NCBI RefSeq assembly: GCF_947366995.1
Contig: NZ_CANBCC010000004.1
Span: forward strand, 38,393-102,392
Direction: 5' to 3'
Length of the DNA: 64,000 bases
Origin: an uncultured Aquabacterium sp.
GTDB taxonomy: Bacteria > Pseudomonadota > Gammaproteobacteria > Burkholderiales > Burkholderiaceae_C
Made by a program: the position numbers and the translations under genes. Positions 1 through 7,651 of this stretch are shown here, one piece after another. Below the pieces are notes generated by a model that saw only the letters and a program-made list of their open reading frames with translations, was not told the DNA's origin and made no database searches. Numbering within the stretch: position 1 is the first letter of the stretch; the number at the start of each line of letters is the position of its first letter.

Positions 1-966
1 GCCGCGTGCGACCTGGCCATCGCCTTCCCGATGCTGGACCAGACACGCAGGTATCGCTTCCTGCCTGTGGTGGCCTACCGCTACACCGCCACCAACCCGT
101 CTTCACATCACAACCAGGACCCGCACGCGGTCGGCCTCAGTTCGCGGCACCAGATGCGCAGCGCCGAGGTCGTGCTCGCCAAGGCGCCGCTGCCGTGCCG
201 CAGATGGGTGTTTGGCCCACAAGGGGCCGGAGATCAGCTGATCGGCCAGCTGCAGCACAAGGTGCTGGCTGGTCAGCAAGCGTTGATGCAACGTCTGGCT
301 GGCGGGGAACCGGCGAGAAGCGAGTCTGCGCCAGGCGCGCAGGACCCGTGGATCCACGCTGCCGCCAACCTGCTGCACCAGCGCTGCCCTGGCCTGCTCG
401 AACTCGTCATGGCGTCCGTGCACGCCAGACCCGACGTCGAGGTCTTGTGGGCATGGTGGCAATGGCTGCAACGTGGTCCTGCTCAGCCCAGGGTCCTCTC
501 CATCGGGACGAGCCCGCTGTCTGCGGCGCTGCATGCGCTGACTGGCGGCCTCGGCGGCAAGATGACCCATGTGTGCGGCGATCAGCAGCGCGCCATGTCC
601 CTGTATGCCTCGCTGGGCTCGGCGAGCATCGACGCCGAGGTTCTGCATGTGCCGCTCGTGGCAGCGGATTTCGAAGGGCATGCGGGCGAGTTCCCCAACC
701 TCGCACTGCTGCCGGATGACGCAATCGACTTTGACCTCGTCATCGTTCACGCGGAGGGTGCCGGCCGTGTCCCGGCCGACGCGGTACTTTCCCTCCCCAT
801 GGTGTTGCCCCGCCTTCGCGCAGAGGGTTTCCGGTTGTGTGTCTGGTCCCCCGGTCAGCCGCAGCCGCTGCAACAGGCCGTGCACGCATGGCGCGCAGCA
901 GCACCGGAACTGGGCTACGCAGAAGGCGCGCTTGCAGGGCAGGCCCTGGTCGTTCATTCACACTGA
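1..966 (+). CDS. GT2-family glycosyltransferase C-terminus fused to a methyltransferase-like domain (5' partial)
   Basis: The reading frame is open to the first base, so the N-terminus lies outside the window. The first ~40 visible residues (CDLAIAFPMLDQ, then NPSSHHNQD) resemble the end of family-2 glycosyltransferases, where a polar NP-S-H segment closes the catalytic domain. From about residue 145 (VLSIGTSPLSAAL) the chain looks like a SAM-dependent class I methyltransferase or similar Rossmann fold, ending in a strand-rich tail. The enzyme may therefore glycosylate and methylate a sugar, but the second domain is inferred from weak pattern only. It precedes the WecF-like gene by 17 bases in the same direction, so both are probably co-transcribed in the flagellin-linked sugar island. 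Confidence 0.55.
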   Translation, partial: AACDLAIAFPMLDQTRRYRFLPVVAYRYTATNPSSHHNQDPHAVGLSSRHQMRSAEVVLAKAPLPCRRWVFGPQGAGDQLIGQLQHKVLAGQQALMQRLAGGEPARSESAPGAQDPWIHAAANLLHQRCPGLLELVMASVHARPDVEVLWAWWQWLQRGPAQPRVLSIGTSPLSAALHALTGGLGGKMTHVCGDQQRAMSLYASLGSASIDAEVLHVPLVAADFEGHAGEFPNLALLPDDAIDFDLVIVHAEGAGRVPADAVLSLPMVLPRLRAEGFRLCVWSPGQPQPLQQAVHAWRAAAPELGYAEGALAGQALVVHSH

Positions 967-983
967 ATCGTCCGGAGTCCGCC

Positions 984-2132
984 ATGAAGATCATTCACCT
1001 TGTGGTCGATGACAAGTTCATCGACAGCGCCATCCGCGAATTCGAGGGCGTGAGCCCGGGCGTTCACGAGTACCTCCTCGTCGGCGGCGGCTCGCCGCCC
1101 TATCGCTATGTGCGCAGCCCGCTGATCCAGGCGGTCTCTCGCGGGGCCTGCCTGGCTCGGCTGAACCAGCCCGACGTCGCGGCCATCGTGTGCCACAGCC
1201 TGCCGCTGTCGACGCTGCTGATGCTGCCGGAAATGCCCGAACGACCCCACGTCATCTGGCTGGGATGGGGCTATGACTACTACGGCCTGCTGATGGACGC
1301 CTTCCCGGAGGGCCTCTTCATGCCGGAAACGGCCCGGCTGATGGGCGGGCTGCAGCCGCGAGGCGGACTTCCCAGGACGGGGTCGATGCGGTCATCCGTG
1401 CTCTCGGCAGCCCGACCGTATGCGAAGCCATCTCGGACCGAGTTGTCGGCCCTGCAGCGTGTCGACTTCTTCAGTCCGGTGCTGCCCAACGAATACACGC
1501 TGCTGACACAGCATCAACCCCAGCTGCGCGCCCGGTTCATCCGCTGGAACTACGGCACGGCCGAGGACGACATGAGCCTGGGGACCGCACGCTGCCAGAC
1601 GCTCGGCGCCGACATCCTGGTGGGCAACAGCGCCACGCCGGCCAACAACCATCTCGAGTGCTTTGCCAGCCTGGCCCGGCAGCCGGATCTTGACGGGCGC
1701 CGCATCGTTGTACCGTTGAGCTATGGTGATGGCGACGGTGCGTACACGCGGCACGTTGTACAAGCCGGACAGAAGCATTTCGGCTCGCGCCTTGTCCCGC
1801 TGCTGGACTACCTGCCCAAGGATCGCTACATCGAGGTGCTGACGTCGTGCGGACACGTGATGATGAACCACGTCCGCCAGCAGGCGATGGGCAACCTGAT
1901 CATCAGTGGCCTGCTCGGCGCCCGGATGCACCTCCACCGTCGAAACCCGGTGGCATCGTGGATGAAGAAGCTCGGGCTGCCGATCTCCGACCTGGTGCAA
2001 CCCGCCCTTCAACCGTTGACCGAGGCCGACGCCGAAATGCAGGCTCGCATCCTGCTGGCGGAGTACGGCCGAAGCACCCAACGCCAGCGGACACGGATGC
2101 TCGTCGACACGGCCCTGACGCCCAGGATCTGA
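984..2132 (+). CDS. WecF-like (GT56) 4-acetamido-4,6-dideoxyhexose transferase
   Basis: The protein has 382 residues and starts with MKIIHLVVDD; a CGGAG ribosome site lies 7 bases before the ATG. The C-terminal half carries the layout of enterobacterial WecF: DILVGNSATPANNH, then VVPLSYGDGD, then a pair of loops (LLDYLPKDRY, HVRQQAMGN) that in WecF precede the nucleotide-sugar site. WecF moves Fuc4NAc from dTDP-Fuc4NAc to lipid carriers for common antigen. No common-antigen genes are here. The gene sits with a VioA-like aminotransferase and an acetyltransferase that would supply a dTDP-4-acetamido-4,6-dideoxy sugar, so the likely acceptor is a flagellin glycan or another surface glycan. Family assignment is fairly secure; substrate and acceptor are inferred. 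Confidence 0.65.
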   Translation: MKIIHLVVDDKFIDSAIREFEGVSPGVHEYLLVGGGSPPYRYVRSPLIQAVSRGACLARLNQPDVAAIVCHSLPLSTLLMLPEMPERPHVIWLGWGYDYYGLLMDAFPEGLFMPETARLMGGLQPRGGLPRTGSMRSSVLSAARPYAKPSRTELSALQRVDFFSPVLPNEYTLLTQHQPQLRARFIRWNYGTAEDDMSLGTARCQTLGADILVGNSATPANNHLECFASLARQPDLDGRRIVVPLSYGDGDGAYTRHVVQAGQKHFGSRLVPLLDYLPKDRYIEVLTSCGHVMMNHVRQQAMGNLIISGLLGARMHLHRRNPVASWMKKLGLPISDLVQPALQPLTEADAEMQARILLAEYGRSTQRQRTRMLVDTALTPRI

Positions 2133-2155
2133 ACCCGCGGACCGCACCGTTGGGT

Positions 2156-2815
2156 TCACTTTGATGGGCGTTGCAAGAGACGCGCTGGATTGCCCACCAC
2201 TGTCACCCCTGCCGGCACATCGCGGGTCACCACAGCACCCATTCCGACCACGGCCCCTGCCCCCACCACCGTCGGGCGACCTCTCGGGATGCCTTGGCGG
2301 ATCATGGCGGCGGTCCCGATGTAGGCGTGCTCGTGTACCGTCACGTTGCCAAGGCAGTTGACGCGGGGCGCAAAGGTCACCCAGTCACCGATCACGCAGT
2401 CGTGCGCGGTGTAGGAATAGAAGTTGGCGTGGAAATGGCGCCCCACGGTGACATTGGCCGTGATCGACGCGTACGGGCAGATGATGGCGCCCGGGCCAAT
2501 GCGGTCCGCGTCGTACACCAGCGCGCTCGGTGCCTGGAGGGTCATGGGGCGTGCGCCCCGGGCTTCGCACCGCAGCGCCAGCGTCTCGCGCGCGCGGGAG
2601 TCGGCGATGGCGACAGCAAACCCGCGCTCATGCGCCGGCGCTGCAAAGAAGGCGTCTTCTGACAGCAACGGCACGCCGTTGACTTCGGTCGCGGCAGGAC
2701 AGGTTTCCAGAAACACCAGTTGCCAGCCCTCGGCGAGCAGTTGCTGCCGCGCAAAGGGCATGACTTCGCGGGCAAAGCCGCCCGCCCCATACAGCCCGAA
2801 CAATCGCAGGCTCAC
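2156..2815 (-). CDS. NeuD/PglD-type sugar O/N-acetyltransferase (VioB-like role)
   Basis: The protein has 219 residues. An N-terminal Rossmann-like segment starts LFGLYGAGGFAREV, as in PglD/NeuD nucleotide-sugar acetyltransferases. From about residue 100 a left-handed beta-helix of hexapeptide repeats follows (GPGAIICPYASITANVTVG, then GNVTVHEHAYIGTAAMI), ending VVGNPARLL. The start is GTG at 2815, preceded by a strong GGAGG site. It lies 22 bases downstream of the VioA-like aminotransferase on the same strand, so the two should be one operon: the aminotransferase makes a 4-amino sugar and this enzyme would acetylate it. The catalytic His is probably the H of YTAHDCVIGD. The acyl group and exact sugar are inferred. 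Confidence 0.72.
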   Translation of the reverse strand: MSLRLFGLYGAGGFAREVMPFARQQLLAEGWQLVFLETCPAATEVNGVPLLSEDAFFAAPAHERGFAVAIADSRARETLALRCEARGARPMTLQAPSALVYDADRIGPGAIICPYASITANVTVGRHFHANFYSYTAHDCVIGDWVTFAPRVNCLGNVTVHEHAYIGTAAMIRQGIPRGRPTVVGAGAVVGMGAVVTRDVPAGVTVVGNPARLLQRPSK

Positions 2816-2837
2816 GACACCCTCCGGATGAACGACG

Positions 2838-4058
2838 TCAGGTACTCAACGCCAGCGTCGAAGACCGCAACAGCCCAGAAGGCTGCGATGGTACATCCGG
2901 CAGCACGGACGGTCCGCCGAACACGGCCTGACCGCGGGCGGCCAGCATCACGGACACGACGCGCTCGACCTCGGCGTCTTCCAGCGAAGGGAAGATGGGG
3001 AGGCAGAGCACCTGATCCGCAACCGCGCGCGCGATCGGGAGGTTGGCCGGCGCGGCCGACGGCAGCCCACGGTACATGGGGAAGTCAGAGATCAACGGAT
3101 AGAAGTAACGGCGCGCCATGATCTGCTCGGCCTTGAGGGCCTCGTACACTGCATCGCGCGAGACACCGAAGTCGGGGCCGATCAGCACCGCGAAGTACGA
3201 ATGATTGGGCTGCGCGTCGGCAGGGGGCGCCAGCAGCCGGATGCCCGGCACATCGGCCAGGAGCTTTCGGTACAGCGCATCGATCTCGCCGCGGCGCCGG
3301 ATGGCCCCGTCGACGTGCTGCAACTGGACCAGGCCCAGCGCTGCATTGAACTCGCTCATCTTGCCGTTGATGCCCGTAGCCACCACGGTGGTCTCGTTGA
3401 TGAATCCGAAGTTCTTGAGGTGGTCGATGCGCTGCTTGGTCTTGGCATCGGGGGCGATGATGGCCCCACCCTCGAAGGTGTTGAACACCTTGGTGGCGTG
3501 GAAGCTCAGCACCGACAGGTCACCATGGTTGAGCACGCTGCGCATCTCGCCGCCTTCCATCCGACGCACGCCGAAGGCATGGGCAGCGTCGTAGATCACC
3601 TTGAGGTTGTAGGCGTCGGCAATGGCCTGGATGGCATCGACATCACAGGGGGTGCCATAGCAATGGATCGGCATGATCGCCGTGGTCTGTGGTGTGATGG
3701 CCGCCTCGATCTTGCGTGGGTCGAGGTTGAGCGTCACAGGGTCGATGTCGACAAACACCGGCTTGATGCCGTTCCACATGGCCGAGTGGGCGGTGGCCAC
3801 GAACGAGTAAGGCGTCGTGATGACCTCGCCCGTGACCCGCATCGATTGCAGCGCGGTCACCAGCGCCATGGTGGCATTCGTGAACAGCGAGATGTGGCGC
3901 ACGCCCAGATGCTCACACAGCGCCTGTTCGAACTGCTGGTGGAACGGGCCGTTGTTGGACAGGATGCGCGTATCCCAGATCTCTTTCAGGTAAGGCAGGA
4001 ATTCTTCGAGCGGCGGCAACTCGGGCCGGGTGACGTACAGAGGGCGACGGTCTGACAT
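2838..4058 (-). CDS. vioA: VioA-like dTDP-4-amino-4,6-dideoxyglucose aminotransferase (DegT/DnrJ family)
   Basis: The protein is a PLP-dependent sugar aminotransferase of 406 residues. The ATG at 4058 is used because AGGA lies 7 bases before it. The N-terminus (YVTRPELPPLEEF, SNNGPFHQQFE) and the block TGEVITTPYSFVATAHS follow VioA, the dTDP-viosamine (Qui4N) synthase, as I remember it. The PLP lysine is K190 in SFHATK and the PLP-ring Asp is D157 in YDAAHAFG. VioA transfers an amino group from glutamate to dTDP-4-keto-6-deoxyglucose. The following gene is a matching acetyltransferase. In Pseudomonas syringae vioA/vioB/vioT serve flagellin glycosylation, which fits the flagellin genes 2.4 kb away. 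An FdtB-type product with other stereochemistry cannot be excluded. Confidence 0.78.
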   Translation of the reverse strand: MSDRRPLYVTRPELPPLEEFLPYLKEIWDTRILSNNGPFHQQFEQALCEHLGVRHISLFTNATMALVTALQSMRVTGEVITTPYSFVATAHSAMWNGIKPVFVDIDPVTLNLDPRKIEAAITPQTTAIMPIHCYGTPCDVDAIQAIADAYNLKVIYDAAHAFGVRRMEGGEMRSVLNHGDLSVLSFHATKVFNTFEGGAIIAPDAKTKQRIDHLKNFGFINETTVVATGINGKMSEFNAALGLVQLQHVDGAIRRRGEIDALYRKLLADVPGIRLLAPPADAQPNHSYFAVLIGPDFGVSRDAVYEALKAEQIMARRYFYPLISDFPMYRGLPSAAPANLPIARAVADQVLCLPIFPSLEDAEVERVVSVMLAARGQAVFGGPSVLPDVPSQPSGLLRSSTLALST

Positions 4059-4172
4059 GGCGATATCCTGTCTTCGCTGGGTATGACCCTGATGTTCCGG
4101 CAAGCGCGCGGCTACCGAAGAGGAGAAATAAACCGTGGTTCCGGCCCCATTCCCCGCATCGCGTCAGCGTCT

Positions 4173-6095
4173 TCAGAGACTGAGAAGGTGAGCTGGAGCC
4201 TGCCCCTCGCGGTGCTGCTGCACCATGCGCTCCAGCAGGGCCTCGAAATCGCGGGTGAACCTGGCACTGTCGAACAGCGGACTGGTGTCGCGCGCTTCGA
4301 CCAGCTTGCTGCGGCACGCAGCAAGCCACGCCGGATCGCGGGCCAGTCGAAGAATGGTCTGCCTGTAGCTGTCCACATCTTCTGTCACCAGTTCCGGCAG
4401 ACCGCAGGCATTGAGCAGGCTGGCCGCCACACGGGAGGCAAACGTCTGACCCATGAGCGTCACGACAGGGAGCCCGGCCCACAAGGCATCGCTGGCGGTT
4501 GTGTGTGCATTGCAAGGCCAGGTATCGATGAAGACATCGGCCAGGGCAACGCGGCTGATGTGCTCGTCAAGACTCAGCCTGGGCGCCCAGAACACGCGTC
4601 GTAGATCCACTCCGCGCGCGCGCAGTTCTCCTTCCAGATTGGGCCGGGCCTGACCGTGCCAGTCCAGCAGCCACAACACCGCATTCGGCAAGTCGCGCAA
4701 CAGAGCGACCCAGACATCCAGCACCTCGGGCGAAATCTTGTATGCCTGGTTGAAAGCACACAGCACGAGCGCATCGTCGGGCAGGCCGACTTGAGCACGG
4801 GTACGGGGCTGTGGTCGGGCGCGCTGACGGTCATTGGGCTGATAGCAGACCGGCATCTGGGCGATCTTCTCGGCGAAGTGCGCCTCGTGAGCCTGCGGGG
4901 TCACCACTGGGTCGCCCACGATGTAATCCATGAAGCTGGCCCCCGTGGTGCCCGGGAAGCCCAGAAAGGTGGCCTGGACATGGGCGGGATGGCGAGCCAG
5001 CACGCCCATGCGGTTATGCGCCGTGTACCCCTTCAGGTCGATCAACACGTCAATGCCATCGGCTGCAATGCGCTGGGCCATCTCTCGATCGGCCAGGCCG
5101 CGCAACTCCACGAAATGCTCGCTGGCATCGATCACGCGACGGCGCATGGCCGATCGGTCATCCTGACCGTGCGAATACACGAACACCTCAAAGCGGCTGC
5201 GGTCGTGATGCTCGAACACTTCGGCCATGAGCACGCACGTGGCGTGTTGGTAAAGGTCGCTCGAGAGGTAGCCCACGCGGATGCGCCCATCGTCCGTCTG
5301 CCGCGGTGCGGGCGCCAGACGCTGCACCGATCGCCATGTGTTGGACATCAGGCGGGCCGCTTTCAACTGATGCAGGGCATCGTCCATCAACGTGACGTGC
5401 GCAAAGGGGGCCGTGGTGATGGCTGCATCGTCAGGCAGTTGGGCGATGATGTCGCGCAGCCGGCTGAGCTCGAGCTGGGCCTGGGGCCAACGCCCGCTCT
5501 CCCGCTCTGCATAGGCCAGCATGCCGTGCACGTGTACCGCACTCAACCCCAACCCGAGGACGAGTCCGGTCCGGAAGCACTCGGATGCCTCCTCCTTCAG
5601 GCCCAGCTCATAGAAGGAAACGCCCATGCGGTAGTGCGACATGGCATCGTCCATCTTCGAACCGAGCGCGGTCATGTAGGCACCCACCGCCTTCTGGTGT
5701 TCGCCAACGTGCTGCAGACAGAACCCCAGAAAGGCGTTGTACTCGAACGAGCTCCGGGCGCTTTCAGGCATGGCCTGCAGCACCTGCATCGCCTCCGCAT
5801 GTCGCTGCAAGCGGTTGAGGATGCGCACGCGAAAGAGCGCCTGCAGTTCGGCGGCTGGCTCGAGCGCGCAGGCCCGCTCCACGTGGCGCAGCGCGTCATC
5901 GAGTTGCCCGGCCTGAAAGTGACACCGCGAAGCATTGAGGGCCAGCAGGGCATCTTGCGGCTGAAGCTTCGCCGCCGATTGAAAGACTTCAGCGGCCTCC
6001 CGCCACTGCTTCTGCTTGGTCAGCGCCACGCCGCGCTCCCACAGTGTCTGCGCTTGCTGAGCCTGACGTGTTCTGGGTTTCGAGCTGACCTTCAT
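4173..6095 (-). CDS. TPR / O-GlcNAc-transferase-like (GT41, SPINDLY-type) protein glycosyltransferase
   Basis: The protein has 640 residues. The first ~230 are TPR-like helical repeats (for example WREAAEVFQSAAKLQPQDA and QHVGEHQKAVGAYMTAL). Residues ~280-630 are the OGT-type catalytic region: IRVGYLSSDLYQHA, DVLIDLKGYTAHNRMG, TFLGFPGTTGASFMDYIV, and the UDP-sugar site DTWPCNAHTTASDALWAG. These enzymes O-glycosylate Ser/Thr of proteins. The ATG at 6095 has AGGA five bases upstream; an in-frame ATG 33 bases further up lacks one. The gene is divergent from the first flagellin gene, 374 bases away, so flagellin is the natural candidate substrate. GmaR of Listeria is a known OGT-like flagellin glycosyltransferase, but substrate here is inference. 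Confidence 0.82.
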   Translation of the reverse strand: MKVSSKPRTRQAQQAQTLWERGVALTKQKQWREAAEVFQSAAKLQPQDALLALNASRCHFQAGQLDDALRHVERACALEPAAELQALFRVRILNRLQRHAEAMQVLQAMPESARSSFEYNAFLGFCLQHVGEHQKAVGAYMTALGSKMDDAMSHYRMGVSFYELGLKEEASECFRTGLVLGLGLSAVHVHGMLAYAERESGRWPQAQLELSRLRDIIAQLPDDAAITTAPFAHVTLMDDALHQLKAARLMSNTWRSVQRLAPAPRQTDDGRIRVGYLSSDLYQHATCVLMAEVFEHHDRSRFEVFVYSHGQDDRSAMRRRVIDASEHFVELRGLADREMAQRIAADGIDVLIDLKGYTAHNRMGVLARHPAHVQATFLGFPGTTGASFMDYIVGDPVVTPQAHEAHFAEKIAQMPVCYQPNDRQRARPQPRTRAQVGLPDDALVLCAFNQAYKISPEVLDVWVALLRDLPNAVLWLLDWHGQARPNLEGELRARGVDLRRVFWAPRLSLDEHISRVALADVFIDTWPCNAHTTASDALWAGLPVVTLMGQTFASRVAASLLNACGLPELVTEDVDSYRQTILRLARDPAWLAACRSKLVEARDTSPLFDSARFTRDFEALLERMVQQHREGQAPAHLLSL

Positions 6096-6158
6096 GGCGT
6101 TCCTGGGCTGGTTGCAGGGCATCAACATCCCCTGTCGCAGTCTAGAAAAAGAAAGTGC

Positions 6159-6185
6159 TCAAGTTCAGCGCAAGAGACCCGAAAA
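6159..6185 (+). promoter_or_regulatory. Candidate sigma28 (FliA) promoter upstream of flagellin 1, distal
   Basis: TCAAGTTC, then 11 bases, then CCCGAAAA. The -35 is identical to that of the fliD promoter at 8627 and the spacing is the sigma28 standard of 11. The -10 matches GCCGATAA at 6 of 8 positions. Its distance from the ATG (285 bases) is unusual, so it may be a secondary promoter. Confidence 0.45.
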
Positions 6186-6255
6186 CCCCCCGCTTCTCTC
6201 AACGCCGTCAAGCATCCCGCATGCGACGACTTTGCAAAAGCGAGCAAAAAATCAC

Positions 6256-6283
6256 TCAAGAGGCGGACACGACGCGACGATAA
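6256..6283 (+). promoter_or_regulatory. Candidate sigma28 (FliA) promoter upstream of flagellin 1, proximal
   Basis: TCAAGAGG, then 12 bases, then GACGATAA. The -10 matches GCCGATAA at 7 of 8 positions, better than the distal candidate. The -35 is weaker and the spacer is one base longer than standard. This is the nearer of two candidates, with a leader of roughly 180 bases. Confidence 0.45.
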
Positions 6284-6469
6284 ACAACCCAACGGCACTG
6301 AAAGGTTCCGGGGTCCGGTTAGACGGCCAGCGTCCTGCGGGTGATCAAGCACCTACCAGGTCCAAGGCTGACTAGCGTCGGGCAGGTCAAGCCGCAAGGC
6401 ACTTCGTATCAAGCGGCACTTGTTCGCCGGCGCTGTCGCCGGGTAGTTTCAACGTCAAAGGATCAGATC

Positions 6470-7420
6470 ATGGCATCCGTCAACACCAACGTGGTTTCGC
6501 TCAATGCCCAGCGCAACCTCAGCACCTCCCAATCCAGCATGGCCACCACCATGCAGCGCCTCTCGTCGGGTCTGCGCGTCAACTCCGCCAAGGACGACGC
6601 CGCCGGTCTGGCCATCGCAGAACGCATGAGCGCCCAAGTCAAGGGCATGAATGTGGCGGTGCGCAACGCCAACGACGGTATCTCGCTGGCCCAGACTGCT
6701 GAAGGCGCCCTGGGCAAGATCGGCGACAACCTGCAGCGCATGCGTGAACTGGCCGTCCAGTCGCGCAACGCAACGAACTCGAGCGGCGACCGCGCCAACC
6801 TGCAGAAGGAATTCAAGGAACTGCAGGCCGAAATCGATCGCACGGTCAAGGGCACCAAGTTCAACGGCACCGCGCTGTTCGCATCGGGCGCAGCCACTCA
6901 GCTGTCCTTCCAAGTCGGCGCCGGCACCTCCAGTGAGGACCGCATCGACATCGCGGGCGCCGTGCTCGGCGGCGGCACCAGCATGTCGGCAGCATCGGCC
7001 ATCGGCGCCATGGACGGCACCAGTGTGGACGGCACCGACGAAGCCAACCTGATGGCCACCGTGGTCGGCGGCTGGGACGGCACCAACGGTATCGCCATCG
7101 GCGGCGCTGCCACGAGCGGCACGTCCGTCGCCGGCGTGGACCAGGTTGATGCGGCGATCAACGCCATCGACGAGGCCCTGGACCTCATCAACGACAAGCG
7201 CGCCAACTTCGGTGCCTCGCAGAACCGCTTCGAAGCTGTCATCTCGAACCTGCAGACCAACATCGAGAACCAGGCTGCCGCACGAGGCCGGATCGTGGAC
7301 GCGGACTTCGCGACCGAGACCGCGAACCTCTCTCGCTCGCAGATCCTGCAGCAGGCCGGTACCGCGATGGTGGCCCAGGCCAACCAGCTGCCGCAGCAGG
7401 TTCTCTCGCTGCTCCGCTGA
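6470..7420 (+). CDS. fliC: Flagellin 1
   Basis: This is the flagellar filament subunit, 316 residues. The conserved coiled-coil ends are intact: N-terminal NTNVVSLNAQRNLSTSQ and SSGLRVNSAKDDAAGLAIAER, and C-terminal NQAAARGRIVDADFA with the closing NQLPQQVLSLLR. The middle (about residues 150-225) is short and rich in Ser, Thr, Gly and Asp, the surface-exposed part where O-glycans attach in other flagellins. The ATG at 6470 has AAAGGA seven bases upstream; the frame stays open further up but without the flagellin N-terminus. It is monocistronic: a strong terminator follows 30 bases after the stop. FliS and FliD, its chaperone and cap, are encoded downstream. Confidence 0.96.
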   Translation: MASVNTNVVSLNAQRNLSTSQSSMATTMQRLSSGLRVNSAKDDAAGLAIAERMSAQVKGMNVAVRNANDGISLAQTAEGALGKIGDNLQRMRELAVQSRNATNSSGDRANLQKEFKELQAEIDRTVKGTKFNGTALFASGAATQLSFQVGAGTSSEDRIDIAGAVLGGGTSMSAASAIGAMDGTSVDGTDEANLMATVVGGWDGTNGIAIGGAATSGTSVAGVDQVDAAINAIDEALDLINDKRANFGASQNRFEAVISNLQTNIENQAAARGRIVDADFATETANLSRSQILQQAGTAMVAQANQLPQQVLSLLR

Positions 7421-7450
7421 TCGACCGGCCCGCAGGGGCTCAAGCGAACA

Positions 7451-7475
7451 GGCCGCCCCACGGGGCGGCCTTTTT
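7451..7475 (+). terminator. Rho-independent terminator after flagellin 1
   Basis: A perfect stem GGCCGCCC with loop CACG and GGGCGGCC is followed by TTTTT. It isolates the first flagellin gene from the second, which therefore needs its own promoter. Confidence 0.92.
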
Positions 7476-7590
7476 CATGGGGTGGATCAAGATGCGAAAT
7501 AGCCCCCAAAAGCCGGTCACATCGCGGCCTTGCCCCTGACCCAAAAGTCTCACCATTGCACTCACTACAGGTCGAAGGTGACACCGTCTT

Positions 7591-7606
7591 TGGCCAGCCA
7601 ATAGCC
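7591..7606 (+). promoter_or_regulatory. Weak candidate sigma54 (-24/-12) promoter of flagellin 2
   Basis: TGGCCAGCCAATAGCC has the GG-N10-GC spacing of sigma54 promoters (consensus TGGCACG-N4-TTGC). It matches the GG and GC doublets, the flanking T and C of the -24 element, and one T of the -12. It would start transcription about 35 bases before the ATG. No good sigma28 element was found between the terminator and this gene. Confidence 0.3.
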
Positions 7607-7651
7607 GGCCGGCGTGCATGCCGGGAGTCACGGGTTCTTTAGGAGTGCAAC

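Larger units (their letters stand above)
6096..6469. other. Divergent intergenic region and long flagellin leader
   Basis: This 374-base stretch separates the OGT-like gene (minus) from the first flagellin gene (plus). It is visibly more AT-rich than its surroundings, with A-runs near 6145, 6182 and 6240. It holds two candidate sigma28 promoters, listed separately, and a flagellin ribosome site (AAAGGA at 6457-6462, seven bases before the ATG). No coding frame that I can support lies in it. If the first promoter is used the leader is about 275 bases, if the second about 180. A long flagellin leader leaves room for post-transcriptional control, but I found no clear hairpin family. Confidence 0.6.

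Noticed and set aside
7487..7512. TCAAGATG with CCCAAAAG as a sigma28 promoter for flagellin 2
   Set aside because: The -10 matches only 4 of 8 consensus positions and the spacer is 10; it lies directly after the terminator of flagellin 1.
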